A stretch of DNA of 64,000 nt from Aquicoccus porphyridii. GTDB taxonomy: Bacteria; Pseudomonadota; Alphaproteobacteria; Rhodobacterales; Rhodobacteraceae. Where the stretch lies: the NCBI RefSeq assembly GCF_008369105.1, contig NZ_VINQ01000004.1, positions 173,436-237,435 on the forward strand, written 5' to 3'. The notes beneath the pieces are model-generated. The model saw only the letters and a list, made by a program, of their open reading frames with translations. It was not told the origin of the DNA and ran no database searches. This document shows positions 18,333 to 31,407 of the stretch, in pieces. Numbering within the stretch: position 1 is the stretch's first letter; each line of letters opens with the position of its first letter. Both the position numbers and the translations under genes were made by a program.

Positions 18333-19757
<1,425 letters not shown>

Positions 19758-19766
19758 GGGGGTATC

Positions 19767-20642
19767 ATGTCGGACATCATCGCAAGCCCCAGCACGCGGC
19801 GCATGGCGCTGGAAAAGGGCGTCGATCTCGATACCCGCGCGCGGGAGCTGGGGCGCAGCACGCTGGGACCGGAAGACCTGGACCCGTCCGCGCCCGCCGC
19901 CGCCGCGGGTGACACCCGTTTCTGGGACGTGGATCATGCCGCCCACGGCCCGGTGCGCGAGGAATCCATGGGCCGTTTCGCGCAAGTGGCCGCCCGAAAT
20001 CTCGGCGCCGCCAACGCGCTGATCCCGCAGGTCACGCATCACGACCGCGCCGGTCTCACGGCGATCGAGGGGCTGCGCAAGGCGTGGCGATCCGAGGCCC
20101 GCGCGCGCGGGGTAAAGCTGACCGCACTGGCCTTCCATGTCATGGCGCTGGCGCGCTGCCTGCGTGCCCATCCCCGGTTCAACGCCTCGCTGACCCCGGA
20201 TGGCAAGACACTGGTGCTCAAGGAGTATGTCCATGTCGGCATCGCCGTGGACACGCCCCACGGCCTTATGGTGCCGGTCATCCGCTATGCCGACCACAAG
20301 GGTCTGTGGGATCTGTCCGCCGAAATTGCCGACCTTGCCACCCGCGCGCAGGCGCGCAAGATCGCCCCGGACGAGATGGGCGGCGCCTCGATGACGATCA
20401 GCAACCTTGGCGGCATCGGCGGCACGGCCTTCACCCCCATCGTCAACCCGCCCGAGCTGGCGATCCTCGGCATCACCCGGACCGAGATCGTCACGGTCTG
20501 GGACGGCGACACCCCGCGCCCGGTGCCGATGGTGCCGCTCGACCTTTCCTATGATCACCGTGTCATCAACGGCGCAGACGCCGCACGATTCATGGCGCGA
20601 TATGCGCAGCTCATCGCCGAACCCGGGCGCATGATCGTCTGA
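19767..20642 (+). CDS. 2-oxoacid dehydrogenase E2 catalytic core lacking a lipoyl domain
   Basis: The 291-residue protein begins directly with a peripheral subunit-binding domain (residues 6-40, SPSTRRMALEKGVDLDTRARELG) and continues into the acyltransferase core (about 62-291). The core includes FNASLTPDGKTLVLKEYVHVGIAVDTP, TISNLGGIGGTAFTPIVNPPELAILGI and the active-site block SYDHRVINGADAARF with the catalytic histidine. No lipoyl domain is present, whereas a normal E2 has one to three. The carrier domains are in the separate gene at 17034, so the E2 function is split. It is the last gene of the operon; no E3 gene follows. Confidence 0.88.
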   Translation: MSDIIASPSTRRMALEKGVDLDTRARELGRSTLGPEDLDPSAPAAAAGDTRFWDVDHAAHGPVREESMGRFAQVAARNLGAANALIPQVTHHDRAGLTAIEGLRKAWRSEARARGVKLTALAFHVMALARCLRAHPRFNASLTPDGKTLVLKEYVHVGIAVDTPHGLMVPVIRYADHKGLWDLSAEIADLATRAQARKIAPDEMGGASMTISNLGGIGGTAFTPIVNPPELAILGITRTEIVTVWDGDTPRPVPMVPLDLSYDHRVINGADAARFMARYAQLIAEPGRMIV

Positions 20643-20664
20643 CTTCAACGCACCGCACGGGTTG

Positions 20665-20690
20665 ACCCGCCCACCCCCGGGACGGCGGGT
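20665..20690 (+). terminator. Stem-loop after the E2 gene, possible terminator
   Basis: ACCCGCC (20665-20671) and GGCGGGT (20684-20690) form a 7-bp GC stem 23 bases after the E2 stop. No U-run follows, so it is not a canonical rho-independent terminator, but it marks the end of the catabolic operon before the separate nrd promoter. Confidence 0.4.
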
Positions 20691-20772
20691 GCAGATTGCG
20701 TCAACCACCCCATAAAAAACAGGCGCCATACGCAAGGCATCAGAAAAACTTGCGCTGATTTCGATCTATATA

Positions 20773-20802
20773 TTGACAGTTCGACCGCCACGACACCAAT
20801 AT
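20773..20802 (+). promoter_or_regulatory. Sigma-70 promoter of the nrdHIEF operon
   Basis: A perfect -35 box TTGACA (20773-20778) is followed after 18 bases by CAATAT (20797-20802) in a locally AT-rich stretch. Transcription would begin just upstream of the cobalamin riboswitch, the expected arrangement. Confidence 0.55.
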
Positions 20803-20807
20803 GATGT

Positions 20808-20985
20808 TGCTTTGGTGTCGGCGACTCATCTCGTTGGCTAAGAGGGAAACCGGTGAAAATCCGGTGCTGCCCCCGCAACTGTCAGCGGCAAGCCAAGGCC
20901 CGTAACCACTGGTGCAACGCAGCACCGGGAAGGGGGCCAAGGCGTTCGAGCCGCAAAGCCAGGAAACCTGCCAAGGCAACATAAA
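20808..20985 (+). ncRNA. Adenosylcobalamin riboswitch (B12 element)
   Basis: The conserved core is easily read: GAGGGAAACCGGTGAAAATC and GGTGCTGCCCCCGCAACTGT (20840-20882), the GTAACC segment near 20902, and the terminal B12 box AGCCAGGAAACCTGCC at 20957-20972. The boundaries given are approximate. It lies in the leader of the glutaredoxin-nrdIEF operon. In known cases this riboswitch lowers expression of B12-independent ribonucleotide reductases when coenzyme B12 is plentiful, so the cell can rely on a class II (B12-dependent) enzyme. The about 105 bases after it, before the first ATG, presumably contain the expression platform. Confidence 0.93.
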
Positions 20986-21090
20986 CGACGACCGCGGGCG
21001 GAGGGCCCGGGCGCGTGACCGGACGCCGACTGCGCGTCCCGTTTCGTGTCTCTGCCCCAAACCCGCAACACCAGACAAGGGGACAGAGCA

Positions 21091-21312
21091 ATGACCATCA
21101 CCGTTTATTCCAAACCGGCCTGCGTGCAATGCACCGCCACGACCCGCGCCCTCGATGCCCGCGGCCTGCCTTACGAAATCGTCGACCTGACCGAAGACGC
21201 GGGCGCGATGGCGCGGGTTCAGGAACTGGGCTACCGGCAGGCCCCGGTCGTGGTGGCGGGCGACGATCACTGGGCGGGGTTTCGCCCCGACATGATCGGC
21301 CGGCTGTCCTGA
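21091..21312 (+). CDS. nrdH: Glutaredoxin-like reductant of class Ib ribonucleotide reductase (NrdH)
   Basis: The start at ATG 21091 follows AGGGGACAGAG; an upstream in-frame start would reach back into the leader. The 73-residue protein has the NrdH active-site CVQC (residues 11-14) after ITVYSKPA and ends in the [10 protein letters not shown] helix, which also marks NrdH proteins. It passes electrons from thioredoxin reductase to NrdE. It is the first gene downstream of the B12 riboswitch. Confidence 0.93.
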   Translation: MTITVYSKPACVQCTATTRALDARGLPYEIVDLTEDAGAMARVQELGYRQAPVVVAGDDHWAGFRPDMIGRLS

Positions 21313-21316
21313 ACCG

Positions 21317-21726
21317 ATGGGCGGGCTGGTCTATTTCTCAAGCGGGTCGGGCAACACCGCGCGGTTCGTCGCGCGGCTCGGCCTGCCCGCCACCCGCCTG
21401 CCACGGCGGGGCGACGATCCGCTGCCCGCGATCGCCACGCCCTTCGTGCTGATCTGCCCGACCTATGCCGACGGGCAAGGGCGTGGCGCGGTGCCAAGAC
21501 AGGTGATCCGCTTTCTCAACGATCCCGCCGCGCGCGCCCTGCTGCGCGGGGTGATCGCCAGCGGCAACCGCAATTTCGGTGCCACCTTTGCCATGGCTGG
21601 CCGGGTCATCGCCGACAAGTGCGGCGTGCCCCTGCTCTACCGGTTCGAACTGGCCGGAACCGATACCGACATCACCCGTATCCGCACCGGCCTCGCCCGG
21701 TTCTGGACCGAACAAGAGGACACACC

Positions 21727-21745
<19 letters not shown>
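21317..21745 (+). CDS. nrdI: Flavodoxin-like NrdI for class Ib ribonucleotide reductase
   Basis: The 142-residue protein carries the FMN phosphate loop FSSGSGNT near its N-terminus and the NrdI blocks LICPTYADG and [22 protein letters not shown]. NrdI supplies the oxidant that assembles the dimanganese-tyrosyl radical cofactor of NrdF. The gene starts 4 bases after nrdH and overlaps nrdE by 19 bases. Confidence 0.94.
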
Positions 21746-24857
<3,112 letters not shown>

Positions 24858-24862
24858 AAGCT

Positions 24863-24960
24863 CGCGCTGCGTTCAACCCGTGACAGGCAGGCCCTCCGCG
24901 TGATCGGCTTGACGGGATAACGGTTCAATCACCGCCCGGGCCCGATCTGAACGCAGCGCG
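24863..24960. repeat. Long inverted repeat between the nrdF and transglycosylase stops
   Basis: Perfect 13-base arms (CGCGCTGCGTTCA at 24863-24875, its complement at 24948-24960) enclose 72 bases, inside which CCCGT and ACGGG can also pair. It fills the gap between two converging genes and could act as a bidirectional terminator or be a palindromic repeat element. The architecture is close to that of the element upstream of gatB. Confidence 0.5.
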
Positions 24961-24974
24961 TCCCACCGCGCGCC

Positions 24975-25763
24975 TCACCCGGGCACCAGCCCCTCGGGCC
25001 GCGGCCTGGGCCGAAGGCGCGACAGCGGTTGGCAATAGCTCTGCGCGCGCAGCCATGCCGCCATCTCTGCGCGCTTGGCGCGCGACCGCATCGGCCCCCA
25101 ATCCGCCGACACGCCGCGCCACTTGCGCTTGAAACGCTCGGAATAGCCGTGAACCACCCCGTCCCGCGGCACCGTGCGCGCCATGATCCGCAGCGCACAG
25201 CTCAGGTTGTCGGCGCCGTTCGTCAACCCCGCACCGCTGCGCGCCCGACAGCCATAGCCCTGCGCCGTCGCGGGCAGGATCTGCATCAACCCGTACCATC
25301 GCCCGCCGCCGCCGACCGCATCGGGCCTGTAGGTGCTCTCGTACTTGGCAAGCGCCGACAGGAACCCCACCCAGAAGGCCGCGCGCCCTGGCCCATCGGC
25401 TTGCGGATAGGCCGGGCACCATGTCTCGATATCCTCCGGCACCATCCGCACCAGCGGCGCGGCGTGATCGCCCAGCGCCGAAAGCGCCGCGCGCGTCCAG
25501 AGCCGCGCCTCGGCCCGGTGCGACCAGCGCGCATGCGGCACGCCCGCACGGCGCATGCGCGGTCGTATCCGCAACGGATCGCCCTCTGCGGGCGCAACCG
25601 CGTCCGGGCGCATCGCGACCGCGTGGCTGTTTCGGTTGATCCGATCCACGGCCGCCGCCGGATCATGCCTCGACAGGGCTTCGGCAAACACCGGCCCCGC
25701 CAAACCCGCGCAAACCAGCGCGGCCAACGCACCGCGGCGCGCCATCTTGATCCCCCAGGTCAT
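24975..25763 (-). CDS. Exported lytic transglycosylase (SLT fold)
   Basis: Taking ATG 25763 gives 262 residues; ATG 25745 six codons later is equally good. The N-terminus MARRGALAALVCAGLAGPVFAEA is a signal peptide, so the enzyme acts in the periplasm. The catalytic glutamate is in ALAKYESTYRPDAVGGGGRWYGLMQILPATAQGYGC, which matches the ESxxxP...GLMQI pattern of SLT-type transglycosylases that cleave peptidoglycan to anhydromuropeptides. Proline after the catalytic Glu-Ser is one position shifted. The C-terminus is Arg/Pro-rich. Confidence 0.85.
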   Translation of the reverse strand: MTWGIKMARRGALAALVCAGLAGPVFAEALSRHDPAAAVDRINRNSHAVAMRPDAVAPAEGDPLRIRPRMRRAGVPHARWSHRAEARLWTRAALSALGDHAAPLVRMVPEDIETWCPAYPQADGPGRAAFWVGFLSALAKYESTYRPDAVGGGGRWYGLMQILPATAQGYGCRARSGAGLTNGADNLSCALRIMARTVPRDGVVHGYSERFKRKWRGVSADWGPMRSRAKRAEMAAWLRAQSYCQPLSRLRPRPRPEGLVPG

Positions 25764-25998
25764 CGCGTAATGAAACGGGATATCGGCCCGGGGCGCAAGC
25801 CGCTTGGCGCGTCTCCGCCCGTCGGCGCGGGATGCCCCGAAAATCCATCGACAATTCCATGCCGGAACAAGGCATTGTCCCCGGTCCGGAAATCTCTTCG
25901 CAAGCCGCCGCCGCAATTCCCGCAAATCACCCCGCCCGTGCCCGGATTCGGCCCGAAACTGGCGCGATGCTGACCCCAGATCAGCCACAGGAGGGGAC

Positions 25999-27273
25999 AT
26001 GATACGATCTGCGGGATTCTCCGTCACACTGACGCGCGCGCTGCGCACCCTGCGCCCGGCACCGCTGCGCCGCCTTGCGGCCCGGGATACGCAGGCGCGC
26101 GATCGCGCCCTGGCCGAGCGGCTGGAACGACAGCTCATCCTGCCGACCGCCGAATCCCCGCACGAAGAGCTTTCGCGCGCCGCGATCCAGGACCGGGGCC
26201 AGTTCCTCGCACGCCAGGACCGCTGGGATGATCTGGCATCGGCGATCCGCACCGCCGACGCCGCGCGCCATGCCACGCCCTGCGCCATGTCGCATGCCGA
26301 ACTGCTCAGCTATGGCGCCCGGGCCGACGTGGTGCACGCCACCGAAGAAGCACTGGCCGACGGGGCCAACCCGACACTTGATGGAATCGAGGCCCTCGAA
26401 GACGTGCTGGGCGAATTTCCCGAAGATTACGGGATCGCCGCGACCGTGGCGCTCGCGCATGCCGATATCGGCTGGGCGTGGCGCGGCACCGGCTGGCCAC
26501 ATGAAATCCCCGAACGCAACCAGCGGCTTTTCGCGGCCCATTTCGACCGTGCGGCGCGGATTCTCGAACCGGTTTTCGACCGACACCCCGATGCCCCGCT
26601 TCTTGCCGCGGCGCGCTGCACCCTGCTCAGCGCCGATCCCGAACCGGGAAAACGGCTCATGGACTGCTATGAGCGGCTGATCGACTTCAACCCGCACAAC
26701 CCCCGCCCGATGCGCGCCCTCGGGAACCACCTGCTGCCGCGCTGGTTCGGCTCTTACGATGCGCTCGAACTCGAGGCCCGCCGCACCGCCGCGCGCAACG
26801 GCGCGACCTGGGGCAGCGGCGCCTATGCCTGGGTCTACATGGACGCGCTCGCCGTCGATCCGGGCGCCGCGCACGGGCTCGATCTCGACTTCTTTCTCGA
26901 CGGGATGCGCGACATCCTCGCCAACCGCCCGGATCAGCACATCGCCAACATGCTCGCGGCCTATGCGGCGATCACGATGGACCCGGCCCGCACCCCCGCG
27001 AACGCCCCCGATCTCCTGCGCAAGACGCGCCGCGCGATCCACGGCACGCTCGACTGGATTCTCGCCGAGTACCTGTTCGAACTGCACCCGCTGATCTGGG
27101 CCGAGGCCAGCATCGGTCAGGGATATTCCAGCCTGCCGATGCGCTCGGCGCTGCTGCGCCGCGGCACGATGACCGCGCGCATGACCATCGCGCGCCATTT
27201 CGCCGATGAATTGCTGGCCGGAACCACCGTCGCCTTTTCGCGTCACGGGCTGCGGCTCTTTCCCGCGCGCTGA
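25999..27273 (+). CDS. Conserved hypothetical protein, helical-repeat type
   Basis: The start at ATG 25999 has a strong AGGAGGGGA site; earlier starts would overlap the diverging transglycosylase promoter. I do not recognise the family. The 424 residues are soluble, mostly helical, rich in Ala/Arg/Leu, with a TPR-like look between residues 100 and 330 (repeated Ala-rich helices such as VVHATEEALADGANPTLDGIEAL and RLFAAHFDRAARILEPVFDRHPD). Conserved-looking aromatic motifs are IGWAWRGTGWPHEIPERN and NPHNPRPMRALGNHLLPRWFG. No signal peptide, membrane segment or catalytic motif was seen. Confidence 0.7.
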   Translation: MIRSAGFSVTLTRALRTLRPAPLRRLAARDTQARDRALAERLERQLILPTAESPHEELSRAAIQDRGQFLARQDRWDDLASAIRTADAARHATPCAMSHAELLSYGARADVVHATEEALADGANPTLDGIEALEDVLGEFPEDYGIAATVALAHADIGWAWRGTGWPHEIPERNQRLFAAHFDRAARILEPVFDRHPDAPLLAAARCTLLSADPEPGKRLMDCYERLIDFNPHNPRPMRALGNHLLPRWFGSYDALELEARRTAARNGATWGSGAYAWVYMDALAVDPGAAHGLDLDFFLDGMRDILANRPDQHIANMLAAYAAITMDPARTPANAPDLLRKTRRAIHGTLDWILAEYLFELHPLIWAEASIGQGYSSLPMRSALLRRGTMTARMTIARHFADELLAGTTVAFSRHGLRLFPAR

Positions 27274-27289
27274 TCCGGCATCGCCCGAC

Positions 27290-27466
27290 TCACAGGCAGC
27301 GGCACCAGCCGTTCTCATCGGCCCCGATCAACCCTTCGCCGAGCGCCAGCCACCAGCCCGGATCGGCCACCACCGGGGCGGCCGGTTCCGCCGAGATAAA
27401 CCCGGCACCGGCGGCAACAGCCGTCACCGCCAGTGCCGCAAGAATGATCTTGTGATAAAATGCCAT
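27290..27466 (-). CDS. Small exported or membrane-anchored hypothetical protein
   Basis: The start at ATG 27466 lies behind GGAGGG at a good distance, which supports a real gene; the frame extends upstream without such a site. The 58-residue product begins MAFYHKIILAALAVTAVAAGAGFISAEPA, a signal peptide or single membrane anchor, followed by a short tail with three tryptophans and ending in CRC-Leu. Function unknown. It converges on the preceding gene, with 16 bases between the stops. Confidence 0.6.
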   Translation of the reverse strand: MAFYHKIILAALAVTAVAAGAGFISAEPAAPVVADPGWWLALGEGLIGADENGWCRCL

Positions 27467-27593
27467 GTGAAAACCCTCCGAATATGCGCGGATTTCACCA
27501 CATTCCCCGCCCGCGCGACAGTCAGGGAAACCTGACCCCGCCACGGCAGGGCGCACGCCCCGACGCCCCCTTGCCCCCTTCGCGCCCCTGCCC

Positions 27594-27696
27594 TATAGCG
27601 TTTCAGGTTTACGAAAATAGCATCTGGATCGAAACGCGCGTTCGACCGAAGGGAGAGGCGGCGCATTTCGATTCCGTTGCAACCTGAAACGCTTTA
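27594..27696. repeat. Nested palindromic element upstream of gatB
   Basis: Outer arms AGCGTTTCAGGTT (27597-27609) and its exact complement (27681-27693) enclose inner arms ATCGAAACGCGC (27628-27639) and GCGCATTTCGAT (27661-27672), which pair with one mismatch. The whole 100-base unit can fold into one long imperfect hairpin, like a REP or miniature mobile element. The rest of the 27467-27729 gap shows no gene. It ends 33 bases before gatB. Confidence 0.55.
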
Positions 27697-27729
27697 GAAG
27701 GCTGCCAGTGCCAGCAAGGAACCGGAACG

Positions 27730-29241
27730 ATGCTCGATCTCACCTATGAAGCCCCGAAACCCAAAGTGATCGCAGGCGCGAAACACGATTGGGAACTGGT
27801 GATCGGTATGGAGGTGCACGCACAGGTGGCCTCGCGCGCCAAGCTCTTCTCGGGCGCGTCGACCCAATTCGGCGCCGAACCCAATTCCAATGTCGCCTTC
27901 GTCGACGCGGCCATGCCCGGCATGCTGCCCGTGATCAACGAATTCTGCGTCGAGCAGGCGGTGCGCACCGGGCTAGGCCTCAAGGCGGCGATCAACCTCA
28001 AATCGGCCTTCGACCGCAAGAATTACTTCTACCCCGACAATCCACAGGGCTATCAGATCTCCCAGCTTTACGAGCCCATTGTCGGCGAAGGCGAGGTTCT
28101 CGTCGATATGGAGCCGGGCGTGGCCCGCAAGGTGCGGATCGAGCGCATCCATATCGAGCAGGACGCCGGCAAGTCGATTCACGACATGGACCCGAACATG
28201 TCCTTCGTCGATCTCAACCGCACCGGTGTCGCGCTGATGGAAATCGTCAGCCGTCCGGACATTCGCGGCCCGGAAGAGGCCGCCGCCTATATGCTGAAAC
28301 TGCGCCAGATCCTGCGTTATCTGGGCACCTGCGACGGCAACATGCAAAACGGCAACCTGCGCGCCGATGTGAACGTGTCCGTCTGCCGCCCGGGCCAGTA
28401 TGAGAAATACATGGAAACCCAGGATTTCGCGCATCTCGGCACCCGCTGCGAGATCAAGAACATGAACTCCATGCGCTTCATCCAGCAGGCCATCGACTAT
28501 GAGGCGCGCCGCCAGATCAGGATTCTCGAGAATGGCGGCACCGTCGATCAGGAAACCCGCGGTTTCGACCCGGACACAGGCGAGACACGGAGCCAGCGTT
28601 CCAAGGAAGAGGCGCATGACTATCGCTATTTCCCCTGTCCCGACCTGCTGCCGCTCGAAATCGAACAGGCATGGGTCGACGATATCGCGGCCTCCCTGCC
28701 CGAACTGCCCGACGAGAAGAAGGCGCGGTTCATGGCCGATTACGGGCTCACCGAATATGACGCGAGCGTGCTGACCGCCGAAACCGACGCGGCCGCCTTT
28801 TTCGAAGAGGTGGCCAAAGGTCGCGATGGCAAGCTCGCCGCCAACTGGATCATCAACGAGCTCTTCGGCCGCCTCAAGAAGGAAGACCACGACATCACCG
28901 AAAGCCCGGTCTCGCCGGCACAGCTTGGCGGGATCATCGACCTGATCGCCTCGGACGTGATTTCCGGCAAGATCGCCAAGGATCTCTTCGAGATCGTCTA
29001 CACCGAAGGGGGCGATCCGGCACGGATCGTTGACGAGCGTGGCATGAAACAGGTCACCGACACCGGCGCCATCGAAACCGCGCTCGACGAGATCATCGCC
29101 GCCAACCCCGCGCAGGTCGAAAAGGCCAAGGTGAACCCGAAACTCGCCGGCTGGTTCGTGGGGCAGGTGATGAAGGCCACCGGCGGCAAGGCCAACCCCA
29201 AGGCGGTGAACGAACTGGTGCAGGCCCGGCTCGGGCTGTGA
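27730..29241 (+). CDS. gatB: Aspartyl/glutamyl-tRNA amidotransferase subunit B
   Basis: The 503-residue product is full length for Gat[11 protein letters not shown] near residue 25, [16 protein letters not shown], the zinc/magnesium-site acidic cluster, [17 protein letters not shown] and [22 protein letters not shown] are strongly conserved GatB segments. The C-terminal YqeY-type tail domain (about 350-503) binds tRNA. With GatA and GatC it amidates mischarged Glu-tRNA(Gln) or Asp-tRNA(Asn) in the cytoplasm. gatA and gatC are not in this window, which is common in this group. Confidence 0.97.
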   Translation: MLDLTYEAPKPKVIAGAKHDWELVIGMEVHAQVASRAKLFSGASTQFGAEPNSNVAFVDAAMPGMLPVINEFCVEQAVRTGLGLKAAINLKSAFDRKNYFYPDNPQGYQISQLYEPIVGEGEVLVDMEPGVARKVRIERIHIEQDAGKSIHDMDPNMSFVDLNRTGVALMEIVSRPDIRGPEEAAAYMLKLRQILRYLGTCDGNMQNGNLRADVNVSVCRPGQYEKYMETQDFAHLGTRCEIKNMNSMRFIQQAIDYEARRQIRILENGGTVDQETRGFDPDTGETRSQRSKEEAHDYRYFPCPDLLPLEIEQAWVDDIAASLPELPDEKKARFMADYGLTEYDASVLTAETDAAAFFEEVAKGRDGKLAANWIINELFGRLKKEDHDITESPVSPAQLGGIIDLIASDVISGKIAKDLFEIVYTEGGDPARIVDERGMKQVTDTGAIETALDEIIAANPAQVEKAKVNPKLAGWFVGQVMKATGGKANPKAVNELVQARLGL

Positions 29242-29286
29242 CCTGACGGCGGGGCGTGACCAGACCCCGGGGGTTTCACCCCCGGA

Positions 29287-29312
29287 CCCCCAGGATATTT
29301 GACGCCAAATGA
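29287..29312 (-). repeat. Dispersed intergenic motif, copy 2
   Basis: On the minus strand it reads TTCATTTGGCGTCAAATATC followed by CTGGGG. It is inverted relative to copy 3 at 29438, with which it shares 19 of the first 21 positions. Confidence 0.45.
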
Positions 29313-29437
29313 AGCCATGAGCGCGCACAAGTCAGCCCCCCGCCATAGAGCGAGGGGCCTTCACTTGGCACGGTCATCGGCGTCCCCGCCTGTACCGTGA
29401 TCAGAGGCTAACGCGTCAGGGTTAACAACATGTTACT

Positions 29438-29465
29438 TCATTTGGCCCCAAATATCCCCGCCGGA
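29438..29465 (+). repeat. Dispersed intergenic motif, copy 3
   Basis: It reads TTCATTTGGCCCCAAATATC followed by CCCGCCGG. It lies about 95 bases before the HemJ-like gene and is the inverted partner of copy 2. Confidence 0.45.
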
Positions 29466-29558
29466 GGCATCCAACCTCGCAACGCGCGCGCCGTTCAAGG
29501 CGGGCCCCGGAGCCGCTGTGCTCTTGCGCCCGCCCCCGGGATGGGCCATCCATCGCCC

Positions 29559-29972
29559 ATGGACTGGGTCAAGATCATACACCTGCTTTGCGTCATGGGC
29601 TGGATGACATCCGTCTTCGCCGTGCCGCGCGCGCTGATCTACTGGAAGCGCGAACATGCCGCCTCGGGCGAGTTCGGCCCGACCGGCGATCTCACCGTGC
29701 GGCTCTATCGCTTCTCGGCGGGTCTGGCGGTCATTGGCGTGATCACCGGGCTCTGGCTCGCCTGGTCGGTCTGGGATTTCGCCCCCTGGACCCATCTCAA
29801 GCTCGCGCTCGTCGCGCTTCTGGCCGTGCATTACGCCTGGACCGGCCGCCTCGTGATGCGCGCCCGCCGGGGCGAATTTCGCGAAAGTGACCTCTTCCTG
29901 CGCATCTTCAACGAAATCTCCGTCATCGCCACGATCGCCATTCTCTGGGTCGTGGTGGTCAAACCGTTCTGA
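29559..29972 (+). CDS. HemJ/CopD-like small integral membrane protein
   Basis: ATG 29559 (MDWVKIIHLLCVMGWMTSVFAVPRALIYW) gives 137 residues; upstream in-frame starts lack support. Four membrane segments are visible, with a histidine in the first (IIHLLCVMGWM) and KLALVALLAVHYAWTGRLV in the third, the pattern of the HemJ (UPF0093) protoporphyrinogen oxidase family. Whether it is the true HemJ or a paralogue cannot be decided without comparison. It is followed after 5 bases by a thioesterase gene. Confidence 0.72.
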   Translation: MDWVKIIHLLCVMGWMTSVFAVPRALIYWKREHAASGEFGPTGDLTVRLYRFSAGLAVIGVITGLWLAWSVWDFAPWTHLKLALVALLAVHYAWTGRLVMRARRGEFRESDLFLRIFNEISVIATIAILWVVVVKPF

Positions 29973-29977
29973 GACAC

Positions 29978-30457
29978 ATGACCAAAAACACCCCCTTCAT
30001 CTCGACGCCGATGCGGGTCGAACCGGACTGGATCGACTATAACGGCCATCTCAACCTCGCCTTCTATCACGTGCTGTTCGACCGCGGCGTCGATCAGATC
30101 TGGGAGGAACTGGGCTTTGGCCCCGAGTATCGCGAGCAGCGGGGCTTCACCACCTATGCCGCCGAATCCCATGTCCGCTACCTGCGCGAGATCCACGAGG
30201 GCGACATGGTGCGCGCCTCGTTCCAACTGCTCGACCATGACGAGAAGCGGTTCCATTTCTACCAGGAACTCATCCATTCCGACGGCTGGGTCTCGGCCAG
30301 CGCCGAAGGCTTGACCCTGCATATCGACATGTCCGGCCCCCGCGTCGCCCCGATGCCGCCCGATATCCTCGCCAATATCGAGGCGCTGATGACGCGCCAC
30401 CGCGACCTGCCGCGCCCGGCCTTGATCGGTCGCCCCATCGGCATCCGCCGCAAGTGA
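29978..30457 (+). CDS. Hot-dog-fold acyl-CoA thioesterase (YbgC/FcbC-like)
   Basis: The 159-residue protein has the N-terminal motif DWIDYNGHLNLAFY, in which the aspartate-x-x-x-His-Leu-Asn arrangement is the catalytic signature of 4-hydroxybenzoyl-CoA-type thioesterases. ESHVRYLREIHEGDMVRASFQLLDHDEKRFHFYQELI is the central sheet. It hydrolyses a cytoplasmic acyl-CoA. In Rhodobacterales similar proteins occur with carnitine dehydrogenase, but no carnitine genes are adjacent here. Confidence 0.85.
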   Translation: MTKNTPFISTPMRVEPDWIDYNGHLNLAFYHVLFDRGVDQIWEELGFGPEYREQRGFTTYAAESHVRYLREIHEGDMVRASFQLLDHDEKRFHFYQELIHSDGWVSASAEGLTLHIDMSGPRVAPMPPDILANIEALMTRHRDLPRPALIGRPIGIRRK

Positions 30458-30673
30458 CCGCGCGCACGGTTAACCTTTGATCCTGCCCTTTCGGCACGCA
30501 TCGCCCGGCAGCCGGGTGGCAGCCGGACGGTGCGCGTGAGTCACCCCCCGATTTTTCGCCGGAAACCCGCGTTAACCCGGCGGCGCGGTTGCAAAATCAT
30601 CCGTTAACCCGCGCTGGAATCCCCTGCCGGGGCCTGCTAGGAAACGTGGATGGGAAACCACGGAAAACACCCG

Positions 30674-31072
30674 ATGACAGGCTATGAATACAAGGTCGTC
30701 CCGGCCCCGCGAAAGGCGCGCAAAGTCAAGGGCGCCAAGACCCCGGAGGCGCGATTTGCCTATGCCTTGCAAGAGGTTATGAACGAACATGCCGCCCTCG
30801 GCTGGGAGTTTCAGCGCGCCGAAACCCTGCCTTGCGACGAGCGCCAGGGCCTGACCTCCTCGCAGACCGTCTTTCGCGACCTTCTGGTGTTTCGCCGCCC
30901 CCGCGACGCCCAGCGCACCGAGGCGCAAGAAGATGTTCACCCCGAACCGACAGAATTGCCAGACACCACCGACACGCCCGAACCCGATCCCGAAGACAAC
31001 ATCACCGCCCCCACAACAGACGACACCGACACCACGCCCGACACCCCGGATCGCGACACAGGACGCACCTGA
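30674..31072 (+). CDS. DUF4177 domain protein with acidic, Thr/Asp/Pro-rich tail
   Basis: ATG 30674 starts MTGYEYKVVPAP, the usual DUF4177 opening; an in-frame ATG at 30650 would add eight residues. The domain (about residues 1-72) includes LGWEFQRAETLP and DLLVFRRPRD, and the function of DUF4177 is unknown. The last 55 residues are a low-complexity tail dominated by Asp, Thr, Pro and Glu, probably disordered. It converges on the bolA-like gene, the stops being 3 bases apart. Confidence 0.78.
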   Translation: MTGYEYKVVPAPRKARKVKGAKTPEARFAYALQEVMNEHAALGWEFQRAETLPCDERQGLTSSQTVFRDLLVFRRPRDAQRTEAQEDVHPEPTELPDTTDTPEPDPEDNITAPTTDDTDTTPDTPDRDTGRT

Positions 31073-31075
31073 CCC

Positions 31076-31330
31076 CTACCCAAGGTCCAGCGAAAGCGCA
31101 TGGATCGAGGCCACCAGCTCCGGCCCCAGCGCCCGATGCACCGCGCGATGGCGCGCGACACGGCCCAGCGCGGCCAATTCGGTGGCACGCAGACGCAAGG
31201 CAAAATGGCTCTCTCCCGAGCCATCATCCCCCGCATGGCCCGCGTGGCGCGCAGATTCATTTATGATTTCAAGCTCTTGTATATCGAATGCCGCCTCGAT
31301 CGCGGCCCGTATTTCCGCCTCTTTCGACAT
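31076..31330 (-). CDS. BolA-family protein
   Basis: The 84-residue protein has the BolA fold pattern: an N-terminal helix (EAEIRAAIEAAFDIQELEIINES), a hydrophilic loop with histidines, SHFALRLRA and the C-terminal helix GRVARHRAVHRALGPEL. BolA proteins work with monothiol glutaredoxins in iron-sulfur or redox regulation. It diverges from the J-domain gene. Confidence 0.88.
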   Translation of the reverse strand: MSKEAEIRAAIEAAFDIQELEIINESARHAGHAGDDGSGESHFALRLRATELAALGRVARHRAVHRALGPELVASIHALSLDLG

Positions 31331-31407
31331 TTTTTCTCTCCTGCCCTCTTTCGGTTTTCACCCAGAAGAGTAAACTCCCGGGTCCGAGTCGAAAAGGTGC
31401 CTCTATC

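Larger units (their letters stand above)
29242..29558. other. 317-base non-coding gap after gatB with paired repeat copies
   Basis: No gene is supported here. A 7-bp GC hairpin (CCGGGGG-TTTCA-CCCCCGG, 29267-29285) lies 25 bases past the gatB stop and may end transcription. Two copies of the dispersed motif face each other, 29287-29312 and 29438-29465, and form an inverted pair around about 125 bases of otherwise featureless sequence. Confidence 0.5.

Noticed and set aside
20665..20690. A strong rho-independent terminator after the E2 gene
   Set aside because: The stem is good but no U-tract follows, so it is listed only as a possible terminator.
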